Assembly: GCF_004363005.1 (NCBI RefSeq)
Contig: NZ_SNYH01000001.1
Coordinates: 124,001-188,000 of the forward strand
Reading direction: 5' to 3'
Length of the DNA stretch: 64,000 nucleotides
From: Tenacibaculum caenipelagi
GTDB taxonomy: Bacteria; Bacteroidota; Bacteroidia; Flavobacteriales; Flavobacteriaceae
Below the pieces are notes generated by a model, which ran no database searches, was not told the origin of the DNA, and worked only from the letters and a program-made list of their open reading frames with translations. Positions 41,448-50,525 of the stretch are shown here, in pieces; the first letter of the stretch is position 1, and every line of letters starts with the position of its first letter. The translations under genes and the position numbers were made by a program.

Positions 41448-41472
41448 TAAAAAGCCGAAACAAATGTTTCGG
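41448..41472 (-). terminator. Intrinsic terminator (minus strand)
   Basis: GCCGAAACAAATGTTTCGGC (41453-41472), followed on the minus strand by TTTTT, ends the lipoprotein transcript upstream of the cupin gene. Confidence 0.85.
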
Positions 41473-41483
41473 CCTCGTATGTT

Positions 41484-42044
41484 TTAGTTAAACCAAATGG
41501 TAAATGATTTTATTTTTGCTAAGTCTGGAATTTGCTCAACAGTTACTTTTTGTGTACTAAAATCTTTCAACCCTAAATCTTCATTATCAATCGTAATAGT
41601 TGCATTTAAATCATCAATAAATAAAGTTGCTGATGAAAATGACGATTCAACTTTGCTTACTTTATTATTCGCATTAATTTCTTGAAACGTAGATTTGATG
41701 TTTAATCCTGTTTTTGTTTTAAAACGATCGTCAAAAACCTCAATACTTTTAATCGTTGAAGTAGAATCTAACTGTTCTTTTGGAGTTATTGTTAATAAGT
41801 GTTTCCCTCCCTTTTCATACACTAAATATTGATCGTCTTCTTGGAAAAAGTTATTTCCTTTAGCTCCTTCACTTAAAATTTTAACAACTGAATCTTGTTT
41901 GAAAATATCATCAATCTCTTGCACAGTTGTTTTGGTTGTCAACTTTCCAACTTTTCCTTTCGCAATATCAAATTTACTATTTCCACATTGTACAAACATG
42001 ATTGACATTACAGCAATTGCTAAAGGTTTCATTAATTTTCTCAT
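41484..42044 (-). CDS. Hypothetical lipoprotein
   Basis: A 186-residue lipoprotein with signal 'KPLAIAVMSIMFVQCGNSKF'. The mature part is a mix of charged helices and strands ('TTKTTVQEIDDIFKQDSVVK', 'TGLNIKSTFQEINANNKVSK', 'LFIDDLNATITIDNEDLGLK'). I do not recognise a family. It lies 42 bases downstream of the HerA-like ATPase gene on the same strand and may be co-transcribed with it. It ends at a strong terminator. Confidence 0.75.
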   Translation of the reverse strand: MRKLMKPLAIAVMSIMFVQCGNSKFDIAKGKVGKLTTKTTVQEIDDIFKQDSVVKILSEGAKGNNFFQEDDQYLVYEKGGKHLLTITPKEQLDSTSTIKSIEVFDDRFKTKTGLNIKSTFQEINANNKVSKVESSFSSATLFIDDLNATITIDNEDLGLKDFSTQKVTVEQIPDLAKIKSFTIWFN

Positions 42045-42085
42045 TGATCTTCTTTTATATTTAAAACGTCTATTCTTTCTATTTG

Positions 42086-43606
42086 TTATTTTATTACTTT
42101 TTTTAAAATTCCAAAAGCTGCTCTGATAAAAGTAGCGCTGGTTAACACTTTTACAACAGGATTCATACGAGTACTACTGCGTGATGAAGAAGATCTTCTT
42201 CGTGATTTCTCTTCTTCTTTTCTTTCTGTTTCTTCCTGTTGCTCTTTGTTTAGTTTTTCAATCTTCTCATTCAATAACTCATAGGCACTCTCTCTATCTA
42301 TTGTATTATTATACTTCGGAATCAATCTCGAATTATCCAATACTTGCTTTATTTCTTTCTCTGTCAACACATCCATTCTACTCATCGGAGCTCGCAACAT
42401 GGTTCTTGCCAACGGAGTCGGAATTCCTTTTTCATTCAATACCGAAACTAAAGCCTCTCCTATTCCTAACTGCGTTAATACTTCTTTAGTATCGTAATAT
42501 TCAGAATCTGGATAATTTTCTGCAGCTAATTTAATTGCTTTTCTGTCTTTGGCTGTAAATGCACGTAAAGCATGTTGGATTTTCATTCCTAATTGCGCCA
42601 ACACATCCTCTGGAACATCCTTTGGATTTTGAGTAACAAAGTATAATCCAATTCCTTTAGAACGAATCAACTTCACGATACTTTCTATTTGATTTAATAA
42701 AGCTTTTGAAGCTTCGTCAAATACCAAATGAGCTTCATCTATAAAAATGATTAATTCTGGTCGACCACTATCACCTTGCTCAGGAAAGGTTTCATAAACC
42801 TCTGCTAATAACTGTAACATAAAGGTTGAAAACAACTTAGGTCTGTCTTGAATATCTGTTAAACGTAGTACAGAAATCACTCCACGTCCGTTTTCATCTA
42901 TACGAGTTAAATCATCTACATCAAATGATTTTTCTCCAAAAAACAAATCTCCTCCTTGCTGTTCTATTTCAACTACTTTTCTTAAAATAGCTCCTGTACT
43001 TGCTGTTGAAATTCGTCCGTATTCTTCTTGAACCTCTTCTTTACCTTCGTTCGTTATGTATTGAAGAATCTTTTTAAAATCCTTTAAATCTAGCAAGGGT
43101 AACTGATGATCATCACAATACTTAAAAATGATTGCAACTATACCCGATTGCGTTTCAGTTAAATCTAAAATTCGAGATAATAACACAGGTCCAAACTCAG
43201 AAACAGTAGCACGTAAACGTACTCCATCTTGTTCTGAAATTGATAAGATTTCAATAGGAAATTTTGTTGGGGTAAACGGAATTCCGATTTTTTCGTGACG
43301 CTCATCTATTTTAACATGTCCAGGACTTGGTTGTGCCAATCCGCTTAAATCACCTTTTACATCCATCAACAATACAGGGATTCCTTTTTCAGACATATTC
43401 TCTGCCAATACCTGTAAGGTTTTAGTTTTTCCTGTTCCCGTTGCTCCTGCAATTAATCCGTGGCGATTTAAGGTTTTTAAAGGGATATTTACCAAAGCAT
43501 TGGTTACTGTTTCTTCACCTAACATTCCTGCTCCCAACGTAATAAACTCTCCTTTAGTTGTATACCCTTCGTTAATGTAATTGAAAAACTCTTCCGTTTT
43601 ACTCAT
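42086..43606 (-). CDS. HerA-like DUF853 ATPase (YjgR family)
   Basis: A 506-residue P-loop ATPase of the DUF853/YjgR group, related to HerA/FtsK translocases. Motifs: 'HGLIAGATGTGKTKTLQVLA' (Walker A), 'VLLMDVKGDLSGLAQPSPGH', 'LIIFIDEAHLVFDEASKALL' (Walker B) and 'RSKGIGLYFVTQNPKDVPED'. The C-terminus ends in a Ser/Arg/Glu-rich low-complexity stretch followed by 'NPVVKVLTSATFIRAAFGIL'. The ATG at 43606 is used; an 18-residue upstream extension is rejected because it overlaps the divergent queE promoter. No NurA nuclease or other defence partner is present. The cellular role of this group is unclear. Confidence 0.88.
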   Translation of the reverse strand: MSKTEEFFNYINEGYTTKGEFITLGAGMLGEETVTNALVNIPLKTLNRHGLIAGATGTGKTKTLQVLAENMSEKGIPVLLMDVKGDLSGLAQPSPGHVKIDERHEKIGIPFTPTKFPIEILSISEQDGVRLRATVSEFGPVLLSRILDLTETQSGIVAIIFKYCDDHQLPLLDLKDFKKILQYITNEGKEEVQEEYGRISTASTGAILRKVVEIEQQGGDLFFGEKSFDVDDLTRIDENGRGVISVLRLTDIQDRPKLFSTFMLQLLAEVYETFPEQGDSGRPELIIFIDEAHLVFDEASKALLNQIESIVKLIRSKGIGLYFVTQNPKDVPEDVLAQLGMKIQHALRAFTAKDRKAIKLAAENYPDSEYYDTKEVLTQLGIGEALVSVLNEKGIPTPLARTMLRAPMSRMDVLTEKEIKQVLDNSRLIPKYNNTIDRESAYELLNEKIEKLNKEQQEETERKEEEKSRRRSSSSRSSTRMNPVVKVLTSATFIRAAFGILKKVIK

Positions 43607-43677
43607 TCTTTTCGAACTTTTTTGTGATAAAAACACGTAAAAGTAACAAAAATCATCCATTAAATTTTAATGTTGCC

Positions 43678-43685
43678 TATCTTTG
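43678..43685 (+). promoter_or_regulatory. -7 box (TATCTTTG) for queE: leaderless transcript likely
   Basis: TATCTTTG ends seven bases before the queE ATG at 43693, so transcription should start at or next to the A of ATG. Confidence 0.55.
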
Positions 43686-43692
43686 CACCCTT

Positions 43693-44325
43693 ATGTTGAT
43701 AAAAGAAGTACAAGAGTTAATTAATACGGGAGAAATGCTTCCGTTGATGGAGGAATTTTACACAATTCAAGGAGAAGGTGCGCATACTGGTACTGCTGCA
43801 TATTTTATTCGTATTGGTGGTTGCGATGTTGGATGTCATTGGTGTGATGTAAAAGAAAGCTGGGATGCTAATTTACACCCTCCAACAAAAACAGACCTCA
43901 TTGTTGAAAATGCAAAAAAATATGCTGAAACAGTCGTTATTACAGGTGGTGAGCCCTTAATGTGGAGTTTGGATTATATTACTAATAAACTTCAAGAAGA
44001 AGGAATTAAAACGCATATTGAAACTTCAGGAGCTTATAATTTTTCTGGAGTTTGGGATTGGTTTTGTTTATCTCCTAAAAAAACAAAACTACCTTTAGAG
44101 CGTGCTTACCAAGAAGCTGATGAATTGAAAATGATTATTCATAATAAAAATGATTTTCAATTTGCCGAAGAACAAGCTGCTAAGGTTGGTAAAAATTGTA
44201 AGCTGTTTTTACAACCTGAGTGGAGTAAAAAAGAAAAAATGACTCCATTAATTATTGACTATGTGATGGAAAATCCTAAATGGAAAATATCCTTACAAAC
44301 ACATAAATATTTAAATATACCATAA
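43693..44325 (+). CDS. queE: 7-carboxy-7-deazaguanine synthase
   Basis: A 210-residue radical SAM enzyme that turns 6-carboxytetrahydropterin into 7-carboxy-7-deazaguanine, a step to preQ0/queuosine. It has 'PLMEEFYTIQGEGAHTGTAA' and the iron-sulfur motif in 'IGGCDVGCHWCDVKESWDAN' (CxxxCxxC), then 'VVITGGEPLMWSLDYITNKL' and 'KTHIETSGAYNF'. The ATG at 43693 matches the family start; a longer frame from 43624 crosses the promoter. Tgt, the last enzyme that uses this pathway's product, is encoded at 48408-49538. Confidence 0.93.
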   Translation: MLIKEVQELINTGEMLPLMEEFYTIQGEGAHTGTAAYFIRIGGCDVGCHWCDVKESWDANLHPPTKTDLIVENAKKYAETVVITGGEPLMWSLDYITNKLQEEGIKTHIETSGAYNFSGVWDWFCLSPKKTKLPLERAYQEADELKMIIHNKNDFQFAEEQAAKVGKNCKLFLQPEWSKKEKMTPLIIDYVMENPKWKISLQTHKYLNIP

Positions 44326-44333
44326 ACAAAAAG

Positions 44334-44357
44334 CAACCTAGTTTAGGTTGTTTTTTT
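44334..44357. terminator. Bidirectional intrinsic terminator
   Basis: CAACCTA-GTT-TAGGTTG followed by T7, between the convergent queE and cation-efflux genes. Confidence 0.85.
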
Positions 44358-44366
44358 CATTTATAT

Positions 44367-45239
44367 CTAATACTCATTAGGCTCAATATGAATCAACACA
44401 TGCCCTAAATCTGGGAGTTTTTCTCTTAAATAATCTTTTAGTTTGTGTGCGATTTCATGTCCTTCTTTTACGGTTATATTACTATCTACAATCGCATGTA
44501 AATCTACATGATATCGCATCCCTGCTTTACGAACAAAACATTTTTCTGTTCCTAAAACACCTTCTACCTCTAACGATTTTTCTCTTATTTCTTCTATTAA
44601 ATCATCATATACATGTTCATCCATTATTTCTCCCAAGGCTGGTCTAAAAATCAGGTAGCTATTGTATAAAATAAAAACAGAAGCAAATAAAGCTGCCCAA
44701 TCATCGGCAGTTTCATATCCTTCTTTAAAAATAAGTGCTATAGAGATTCCAATAAATGCCATTACGGATGTAATCGCATCACTTCTATGATGCCACGCAT
44801 CTGCTTTTAGGGAAGAACTATTCGTCTCTTTACTTTTTTTGATTACAATTTGGAATGATATTTCTTTCCATATAATAATTCCACCTAGTACAAGTAAAGT
44901 CCATGGTTCTGGAACCTTATGTGGTGTTTGAATATGTAGAATACTTTCATAGGCTATAACTGTTGCTGAAGTCACCAAAAATGCCACAACAATAAAGGTG
45001 ATTAATGGTTCAATTTTTCCGTGTCCGTAAGGGTGGTTTTTATCTGCTGGTCGTTTTGCATATGTTAATCCTAATAATACTAAAATAGATGAAAATACAT
45101 CGGTAGTAGACTCAATGGCATCGGCAATAAGTGCGTACGAATTCCCTAAAAAACCAGCTAATCCTTTAATAATTGCTAAACCCGCATTACTAAGAATACT
45201 AAAATAAGTAGTTCGTATGGCTGATTGCTCTTTGCTCAT
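44367..45239 (-). CDS. Cation diffusion facilitator (CDF) transporter
   Basis: A 290-residue inner-membrane metal/proton antiporter that exports zinc, iron or cobalt. Metal site residues appear in 'ALIADAIESTTDVFSSILVL' (DxxxD) and 'DAWHHRSDAITSVMAF' (HxxxD). Between them is the family loop 'NHPYGHGKIEPL'. The last 80 residues form the cytosolic regulatory domain ('GVLGTEKCFVRKAGMRYHVD', 'LGHVLIHIEP'). It is monocistronic. With the ZIP gene 3.3 kb away it makes an import/export pair, though the two are not in one operon. Confidence 0.93.
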   Translation of the reverse strand: MSKEQSAIRTTYFSILSNAGLAIIKGLAGFLGNSYALIADAIESTTDVFSSILVLLGLTYAKRPADKNHPYGHGKIEPLITFIVVAFLVTSATVIAYESILHIQTPHKVPEPWTLLVLGGIIIWKEISFQIVIKKSKETNSSSLKADAWHHRSDAITSVMAFIGISIALIFKEGYETADDWAALFASVFILYNSYLIFRPALGEIMDEHVYDDLIEEIREKSLEVEGVLGTEKCFVRKAGMRYHVDLHAIVDSNITVKEGHEIAHKLKDYLREKLPDLGHVLIHIEPNEY

Positions 45240-45310
45240 TAAAAATAGGATGTTATAATAACTATTGCAGCTACAACGAAAATACTTGAAAACCTTTGTA
45301 TATTCAAAAA

Positions 45311-45333
45311 AAACTCGCCAATTGGCGAGTTTT
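45311..45333 (-). terminator. Intrinsic terminator after accA
   Basis: AAACTCGCCAATTGGCGAGTTT is a perfect palindrome with an A-run on its left that reads as T8 on the minus strand, 24 bases after the accA stop. Confidence 0.9.
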
Positions 45334-45356
45334 TTATTAATTATGTATTTAAGAGT

Positions 45357-46310
45357 CTATTCTTTATACACTCCCATGTTTGAAAACTTGTCCATACGTT
45401 GAGCCACTAAATCTTCCTCATTTAAATCTTTCAACTCTTTATACGCTTCTAAGATTTGTTTTTGTACCGCTTTAAAAGCCCCTTCTCTATCAGAATGTGC
45501 ACCTCCAATTGGTTCTTTTATAATACCATCAACGATTTTTAGTTTTAGACCATCTTCTGCTGTTAATTTTAAAGCTTCTGCTGCTCTTTCTTTTTCTGAC
45601 CAACTACGCCATAAAATAGATGAACAGTTTTCTGGTGATATAACTGAATACCATGAGTTTTCTAACATATATACTCTATCACCAACGCCAATACCTAATG
45701 CTCCTCCTGATGCTCCTTCTCCTATGATTACAGTAATAATAGGAGTTTTCAAATAGGTCATTTCAAAAATATTACGCGCAATAGCTTCACCTTGTCCACG
45801 CTCTTCAGCTTCTAATCCTGGATATGCACCCGGAGTATCTACAAAAGTTACCACAGGAATTCCAAATTTTTCAGCCATACGCATTAAACGTAATGCTTTA
45901 CGATATCCTTCAGGATTGGCCATACCAAAATTACGATATTGACGTGTTTTGGTATTGTACCCTTTTTGTTGACCAATAAACATAAATGATTGATCTCCTA
46001 TTTTTCCTAAACCACCAATCATAGCTTTATCGTCTTTTACGCTACGATCACCATGTAACTCCATAAAAGTATCACCACAAAGTGCTTTTATATAGTCTAA
46101 TGTATAAGGGCGATTTGGATGACGAGACAACTGCACTCGTTGCCATGCAGTTAAGTTTTTGTATATATCTTTTTTAGCCTTTTTTAGCTTTTCTTCAATC
46201 TTCTTACATGTCTCTGTAACATCAACCTCACTTTCCTTTCCTATATCAAAACATTTTGCCAACTGATCTTCAAGTTCTTTAATTGGCATTTCAAAATCTA
46301 AATATTCCAT
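45357..46310 (-). CDS. accA: Acetyl-CoA carboxylase carboxyltransferase subunit alpha
   Basis: A 317-residue subunit of the carboxyltransferase that moves CO2 from biotin to acetyl-CoA, the first step of fatty-acid synthesis. It begins '[20 protein letters not shown]' and includes '[20 protein letters not shown]', '[20 protein letters not shown]', '[20 protein letters not shown]' and '[20 protein letters not shown]'. Length matches the family. accD is not adjacent. It is transcribed alone and closed by a strong terminator. Confidence 0.97.
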   Translation of the reverse strand: MEYLDFEMPIKELEDQLAKCFDIGKESEVDVTETCKKIEEKLKKAKKDIYKNLTAWQRVQLSRHPNRPYTLDYIKALCGDTFMELHGDRSVKDDKAMIGGLGKIGDQSFMFIGQQKGYNTKTRQYRNFGMANPEGYRKALRLMRMAEKFGIPVVTFVDTPGAYPGLEAEERGQGEAIARNIFEMTYLKTPIITVIIGEGASGGALGIGVGDRVYMLENSWYSVISPENCSSILWRSWSEKERAAEALKLTAEDGLKLKIVDGIIKEPIGGAHSDREGAFKAVQKQILEAYKELKDLNEEDLVAQRMDKFSNMGVYKE

Positions 46311-46411
46311 TGTTGTATATAGTTTGATTTTCTAATTTTATAGTTAGTCGTTTGTAAAGGCAAACATACTAAAAAATTATACAGCTTGCCTTGATACACT
46401 TTCTTAAAATA

Positions 46412-47311
46412 CTATTTTTTCTTGATTTTATTTTTTATTGAAGAGGCATTTTTTAAAACTCCATTAAGTAATACCACTGATAATACCATGAGGGCTCCGT
46501 AATAAAACCCTATGTTCATTTGCTCTTTTTCTCCAAAAACTATTAAGGCTAAGATAATAGCATAGACAGGCTCTAAATTAATAGTTAACATTACTGTATA
46601 AGGAGTTAAGTATTTCATTACATGCACAGAGGCAATAAATGCATAAGCTGTACATATACTACTTAATATAAATAAGTATATACAGTCGGTTAATTGTATT
46701 TTAAAAAAGTTTAGTGAAAACTGTTGGGTAAATAACAAGTATAATGTTACTGCTAATACACCAAACAATAGTTGATAAAACGAAATTACTTCTGCATTGT
46801 GTTTTTTTATGTATAATCCATTCAATACAGCAAATAAAGCGGATAAAAAAGCAGAAATTAGAGCATAAATAATTCCAAGTGTATATTGACTTTCAAAATT
46901 AAATATGATATATAAACCAACAATGACCAATAAACCTAAAATAATCTCAATTAGTTTTATTCTTCTCTTAAAAAAGAAAGGTTCTATTAGTGAAGCAAAG
47001 AATGCTCCTGTACTCATTGTAACCAAAGCTACAGAAACATTGGATACTTTAATTGCTTTAAAGAAGGTTATCCAATGCACAGCAATAATTACTCCTGAAA
47101 TAGCAAACTTGATTAGAGACTTTTTCTCTACTTTGAATGATTTTTTCTTGATTATAAAATATAGCGCTATAAAAATTACAGCCAACAACATACGATACCA
47201 AACTAACGGAACTGCATCAATAGATATTAACGCTCCAAGTATTGCCGTAAACCCCCAAATAAAAACGATTAAATGTAGGTGTAGGTAGTTTTTAAGTTTT
47301 TCTCCTTGCAT
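46412..47311 (-). CDS. DMT-family (EamA) transporter
   Basis: A 299-residue inner-membrane protein with about ten hydrophobic spans in two EamA repeats ('LHLHLIVFIWGFTAILGALI' to 'LLVIVGLYIIFNFES', and 'LGIIYALISAFLSALFAVLN' to 'LMVLSVVLLNGVLK'). The EamA pattern 'MSTGAFFASLIEPFFFKRRI' and 'TINLEPVYAIILALIVFGEK' is clear. The substrate (amino acid, nucleotide or metabolite) cannot be predicted. The ATG at 47311 gives a normal family start; it overlaps the lptG-like gene by 20 bases, so the two are coupled. Confidence 0.85.
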   Translation of the reverse strand: MQGEKLKNYLHLHLIVFIWGFTAILGALISIDAVPLVWYRMLLAVIFIALYFIIKKKSFKVEKKSLIKFAISGVIIAVHWITFFKAIKVSNVSVALVTMSTGAFFASLIEPFFFKRRIKLIEIILGLLVIVGLYIIFNFESQYTLGIIYALISAFLSALFAVLNGLYIKKHNAEVISFYQLLFGVLAVTLYLLFTQQFSLNFFKIQLTDCIYLFILSSICTAYAFIASVHVMKYLTPYTVMLTINLEPVYAIILALIVFGEKEQMNIGFYYGALMVLSVVLLNGVLKNASSIKNKIKKK

Positions 47312-48383
47312 TAACATATAAATAAATAGCATATAGCCCAAAAACAACATTAGGTACCCAAACATTTAGTAGGGCATTAGCGCCTGCTACAGCTCCTAAG
47401 ACTTCTGCTACTTTTAAAAAGAATACATATATAAACATTACTGAGATACCTATAGCTAAATTTACCCCAATACCTCCTCTAGCTTTCTTATGAGCTAATC
47501 CGACTGCAATTAGAGTTAATATATAACTAGCAATAGGTAAACTAGTACGCTTATACAGCTCAACTAAATAAGCATTAAGATTTTTTATTCCTCTTTTTCT
47601 AGACACATCTATAAATTTAATCAGTTCAGGAGAACTCATTTCTTGTGCCATGATATTTTTATAATTAAAATCACTTGGTGTAAATGTAAAAGTAGTATCT
47701 AAACTTCTTCCTGAAAAGATACTATCCCTCTCTTTATAAATTTTTCGATGTTTCCATGTACTTAATTTAAACGTACTATCATTTTCATTCCAGTTGATAT
47801 GATCTGCTGTAAATTTACTTTTTAGCTCAATACCATCATATACATCTACAGAGAAATTATACCCTGAATTTCTTTTTAAATCAAAATTCTGGATATATAC
47901 ATAGGTACTATCATTTAATTGCAAACTAAATTCTCTTATTGATGTATCTGCATACTTCTTCTTTTTTAAATACTCCTTTTCAAATGCTTTTCTTGTTTTA
48001 CTACTTGTTGGCACAAAAAAGTGATTCATGGATAGCGCCACTAAACAAACAATGGTTGCACCAATAAAATATGGGTACAAAAACCTAGTAAAGGATACTT
48101 GTGAACTATTAATAGCTACAATTTCAGTATTACTAGCAAGTTTTGAAGTAAATAAAATGACTGCAATAAACAATGCTAATGGCATAAACGTATTAGCATA
48201 ATAGATGATAAAGTTCTTATAATAATCGTTAGCGATTTCAAAAAAAGTTAAATTTTCATGTCGCAAAAACTTATCTATTTTTTCAGCAATATCAATAGCT
48301 ACTGCAATGGGTATTAAAATTAATAAGGTAAACAAAAAAGTTACCAAATAGCGTTTTAATATGTACCAATCAAGAATTTTCAA
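47292..48383 (-). CDS. LptF/LptG-family (YjgP/YjgQ) LPS-export permease
   Basis: A 363-residue inner-membrane permease of the YjgP/YjgQ family, which with LptB extracts lipopolysaccharide for transport to the outer membrane. It starts 'KILDWYILKRYLVTFLFTLL', the family's usual opening, has TM helices near residues 15-35, 55-75 and 100-120, a long periplasmic beta domain (about 130-270), and three C-terminal spans ('LPIASYILTLIAVGLAHKKA'). Whether it is LptF or LptG is uncertain. The tgt gene lies 24 bases upstream in the same direction. Confidence 0.9.
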   Translation of the reverse strand: MKILDWYILKRYLVTFLFTLLILIPIAVAIDIAEKIDKFLRHENLTFFEIANDYYKNFIIYYANTFMPLALFIAVILFTSKLASNTEIVAINSSQVSFTRFLYPYFIGATIVCLVALSMNHFFVPTSSKTRKAFEKEYLKKKKYADTSIREFSLQLNDSTYVYIQNFDLKRNSGYNFSVDVYDGIELKSKFTADHINWNENDSTFKLSTWKHRKIYKERDSIFSGRSLDTTFTFTPSDFNYKNIMAQEMSSPELIKFIDVSRKRGIKNLNAYLVELYKRTSLPIASYILTLIAVGLAHKKARGGIGVNLAIGISVMFIYVFFLKVAEVLGAVAGANALLNVWVPNVVFGLYAIYLYVNARRKT

Positions 48384-48407
48384 AAAACCTTAGTTTTATA
48401 TTAAAAT

Positions 48408-49538
48408 TTACAAACGTTTATCCATTTGTTTTACCATTTTGTCTTTCCATGTAGCAAAATCACCTGCTATAATATGTTTACGTGCTTCACGTACTAGCCA
48501 TAAATAGAACCCTAAATTATGAATAGAGGCGATTTGCTTACCTAACATTTCTCTTGAAGCAAATAAATGACGTAAATAGGCTTTAGAATACATAGTATCT
48601 ACATAAGTAATATCCATTTCATCAATTGGAGAAAAATCATTTTCCCACTTTTTATTTTTGATATTGATACTACCATGTGCTGTAAATAACATACCATTAC
48701 GTGCATTACGTGTTGGCATTACACAGTCAAACATATCTACCCCTAGCGCTATATTCTCTAAAATATTAATCGGTGTTCCCACTCCCATTAAATAACGTGG
48801 TTTATCTTCTGGTAAAATTGCAGTGACCACTTCTGTCATAGCGTACATTTCTTCAGCTGGTTCTCCTACAGATAAACCACCAATCGCATTTCCTTCAGCT
48901 TCAACAGAAGCTATAAATTCAGCTGATTGTTTACGTAAATCAGTATAGGTACTTCCTTGTACAATTGGAAATAGTGTTTGATTATATCCGTATTTAGGTG
49001 GAACTTTTTCTAAGTGATTTACACAACGTTTTAACCAACGATGTGTCATATGCATTGATTGTTTTGCATACGAATAATCACACGGATAAGGTGTACATTC
49101 ATCAAAAGCCATGATAATATCGGCTCCAATAGAGCGTTGAATTTCCATTACATTTTCTGGAGTAAAAAAATGAGTAGATCCGTCAATATGACTTTTAAAC
49201 TTCACTCCTTCTTCATTAATCTTTCTTCTTCCTGATAACGAATACACTTGGTACCCTCCACTATCAGTTAAAATATTACGATCCCAGTTCATAAACTTGT
49301 GTAATCCTCCTGCTTGTTCTAAGATTGATGTCTGCGGACGCAAGTATAAATGGTATGTGTTTCCTAAAATTATATCAGGATTAACTTCATCTTTTAATTC
49401 AGATTGATGTACTCCTTTCACTGTTGCTACTGTACCTACAGGCATAAAAATAGGAGTTTCTATAGTTCCGTGGTCGGTGGTAATAACACCTGCACGCGCT
49501 TTACTTTTGGGGTCGGTTATTTTTAAGTCAAATTGCAT
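48408..49538 (-). CDS. tgt: tRNA-guanine(34) transglycosylase lacking zinc-site cysteines
   Basis: A 376-residue enzyme that swaps guanine-34 for preQ1 in tRNAs for Asp, Asn, His and Tyr. Landmarks: 'PIFMPVGTVATVKGVHQSEL', 'ILTDSGGYQVYSLSGRRKIN' with a catalytic Asp, 'DIIMAFDECTPYP', 'FPIVQGSTYTDLRK', 'GLSVGEPAEEMYAM' and 'DCVMPTRNARNGMLFTAHGS' with the nucleophile Asp region. Oddity: where the canonical enzyme has CxCxxC before 'YSRAYLHHL', this one reads 'MDITYVDTMYSKAYLRHL' with no Cys, although the zinc-site His in 'IASIHNLGFY' is kept. It should therefore not bind zinc in the usual way. The ATG is at 49538. Confidence 0.94.
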   Translation of the reverse strand: MQFDLKITDPKSKARAGVITTDHGTIETPIFMPVGTVATVKGVHQSELKDEVNPDIILGNTYHLYLRPQTSILEQAGGLHKFMNWDRNILTDSGGYQVYSLSGRRKINEEGVKFKSHIDGSTHFFTPENVMEIQRSIGADIIMAFDECTPYPCDYSYAKQSMHMTHRWLKRCVNHLEKVPPKYGYNQTLFPIVQGSTYTDLRKQSAEFIASVEAEGNAIGGLSVGEPAEEMYAMTEVVTAILPEDKPRYLMGVGTPINILENIALGVDMFDCVMPTRNARNGMLFTAHGSINIKNKKWENDFSPIDEMDITYVDTMYSKAYLRHLFASREMLGKQIASIHNLGFYLWLVREARKHIIAGDFATWKDKMVKQMDKRL

Positions 49539-49544
49539 AAGTGG

Positions 49545-49552
49545 CAAAGATA
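49545..49552 (-). promoter_or_regulatory. -7 box (TATCTTTG) for tgt: leaderless transcript likely
   Basis: On the minus strand TATCTTTG lies six bases before the tgt ATG (49538), the same box and almost the same spacing as at queE. Confidence 0.55.
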
Positions 49553-49609
49553 CACATGTAAGTTGAATGTTGAAATGTAGAAAGTTAAAAGTTTCTTATT
49601 ACTGGTTTT

Positions 49610-50458
49610 TTAATGCTTTCTTCTTCTTCCAAACTTATTTTTAAAATCTGTTTTTTTCTTTGATGATGTACTCTTCTTTGAAGTTGAAGTTGATTTTGAG
49701 CTCGTTGTAACATCCTTTTTTGAAGCTTCTTCTGTTTTTGATGAACTAGCTACCAGCTTATTAATTTCATCCATTTCTTTGGATGTTAATTCACGCCACT
49801 CACCTACTTTTAAATTTCCTAAAGTTACATTCATAATTCTTGTACGCTTGAGTTTTGTTACTTCATAGCCTAAATACTCACACATACGACGTATTTGACG
49901 GTTTAAGCCTTGCACTAAAGTTATCTTAAAAGTAATATTATTTATACGCTCTACTTTACACTTCTTGGTCATAGTTCCTAAAATAGGAATACCACTACTC
50001 ATTCTTTGTATAAAGCCTTCATCAAAAGGTTTATCAACCGATACAATATATTCTTTCTCGTGGTTGTTTCCTGCTCTTAAAATTTTATTGACAATATCTC
50101 CATCATTCGTCAAAAAAATCAATCCTTCAGATGGTTTATCTAATCGTCCGATAGGAAATAATCTTTGCGGATGTCCAACAAACTTAACTATATTTTTTCG
50201 CTCTTTACTATCGGTAGTACAAACAATTCCTACTGGTTTGTTTAATGCGATATAAATTGTTTTCGGTTTCGCTTTTAATGGCTTTCCATCAATTTTAACT
50301 ACATCTCCTTCATGTACCCTATTTCCTAATTGAGTTGGTTTACCATTAATGGTAACTCTTCCTTCGGTAATAAAGCGTTCAGCTTCACGACGTGAACATA
50401 TACCCGTACTACTGATATATTTATTAAGATTAATTGATGTATCGTTATTATTTTCCAT
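49610..50458 (-). CDS. Pseudouridine synthase, RluB/RluF type, with Ser/Lys-rich tail
   Basis: A 282-residue rRNA pseudouridine synthase of the RsuA/RluB/RluF group. An N-terminal S4 RNA-binding domain ('[20 protein letters not shown]', '[20 protein letters not shown]') precedes the catalytic domain with '[16 protein letters not shown]', the Asp loop '[18 protein letters not shown]' and '[19 protein letters not shown]'. It is closest to RluF in these motifs. The last 55 residues are a low-complexity Ser/Thr/Lys tail ending 'NKFGRRRKH', typical of Bacteroidetes homologues and likely to bind RNA. The ATG at 50458 is chosen over an upstream frame. Confidence 0.88.
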   Translation of the reverse strand: MENNNDTSINLNKYISSTGICSRREAERFITEGRVTINGKPTQLGNRVHEGDVVKIDGKPLKAKPKTIYIALNKPVGIVCTTDSKERKNIVKFVGHPQRLFPIGRLDKPSEGLIFLTNDGDIVNKILRAGNNHEKEYIVSVDKPFDEGFIQRMSSGIPILGTMTKKCKVERINNITFKITLVQGLNRQIRRMCEYLGYEVTKLKRTRIMNVTLGNLKVGEWRELTSKEMDEINKLVASSSKTEEASKKDVTTSSKSTSTSKKSTSSKKKTDFKNKFGRRRKH

Positions 50459-50476
50459 TAATGCAAAGAAAAAGAA

Positions 50477-50503
50477 AATCCTCAAGCTAACACTTGAGGA
50501 TTT
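50477..50503 (-). terminator. Intrinsic terminator after sprF-like gene
   Basis: AAATCCTCAAG-CTAAC-A-CTTGAGGATTT is an 11-base stem; on the minus strand it is followed by TTTTCTTTTT. It separates the sprB-sprF unit from the pseudouridine synthase gene. Confidence 0.85.
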
Positions 50504-50525
50504 AATAATTTATGCTTTTTAACTT

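Noticed and set aside
42086..43606. HerA-like ATPase as part of a HerA/NurA or other defence system
   Set aside because: No nuclease, Sir2 or methylase gene is adjacent, and the sequence is of the DUF853/YjgR type that is widespread and not tied to defence.
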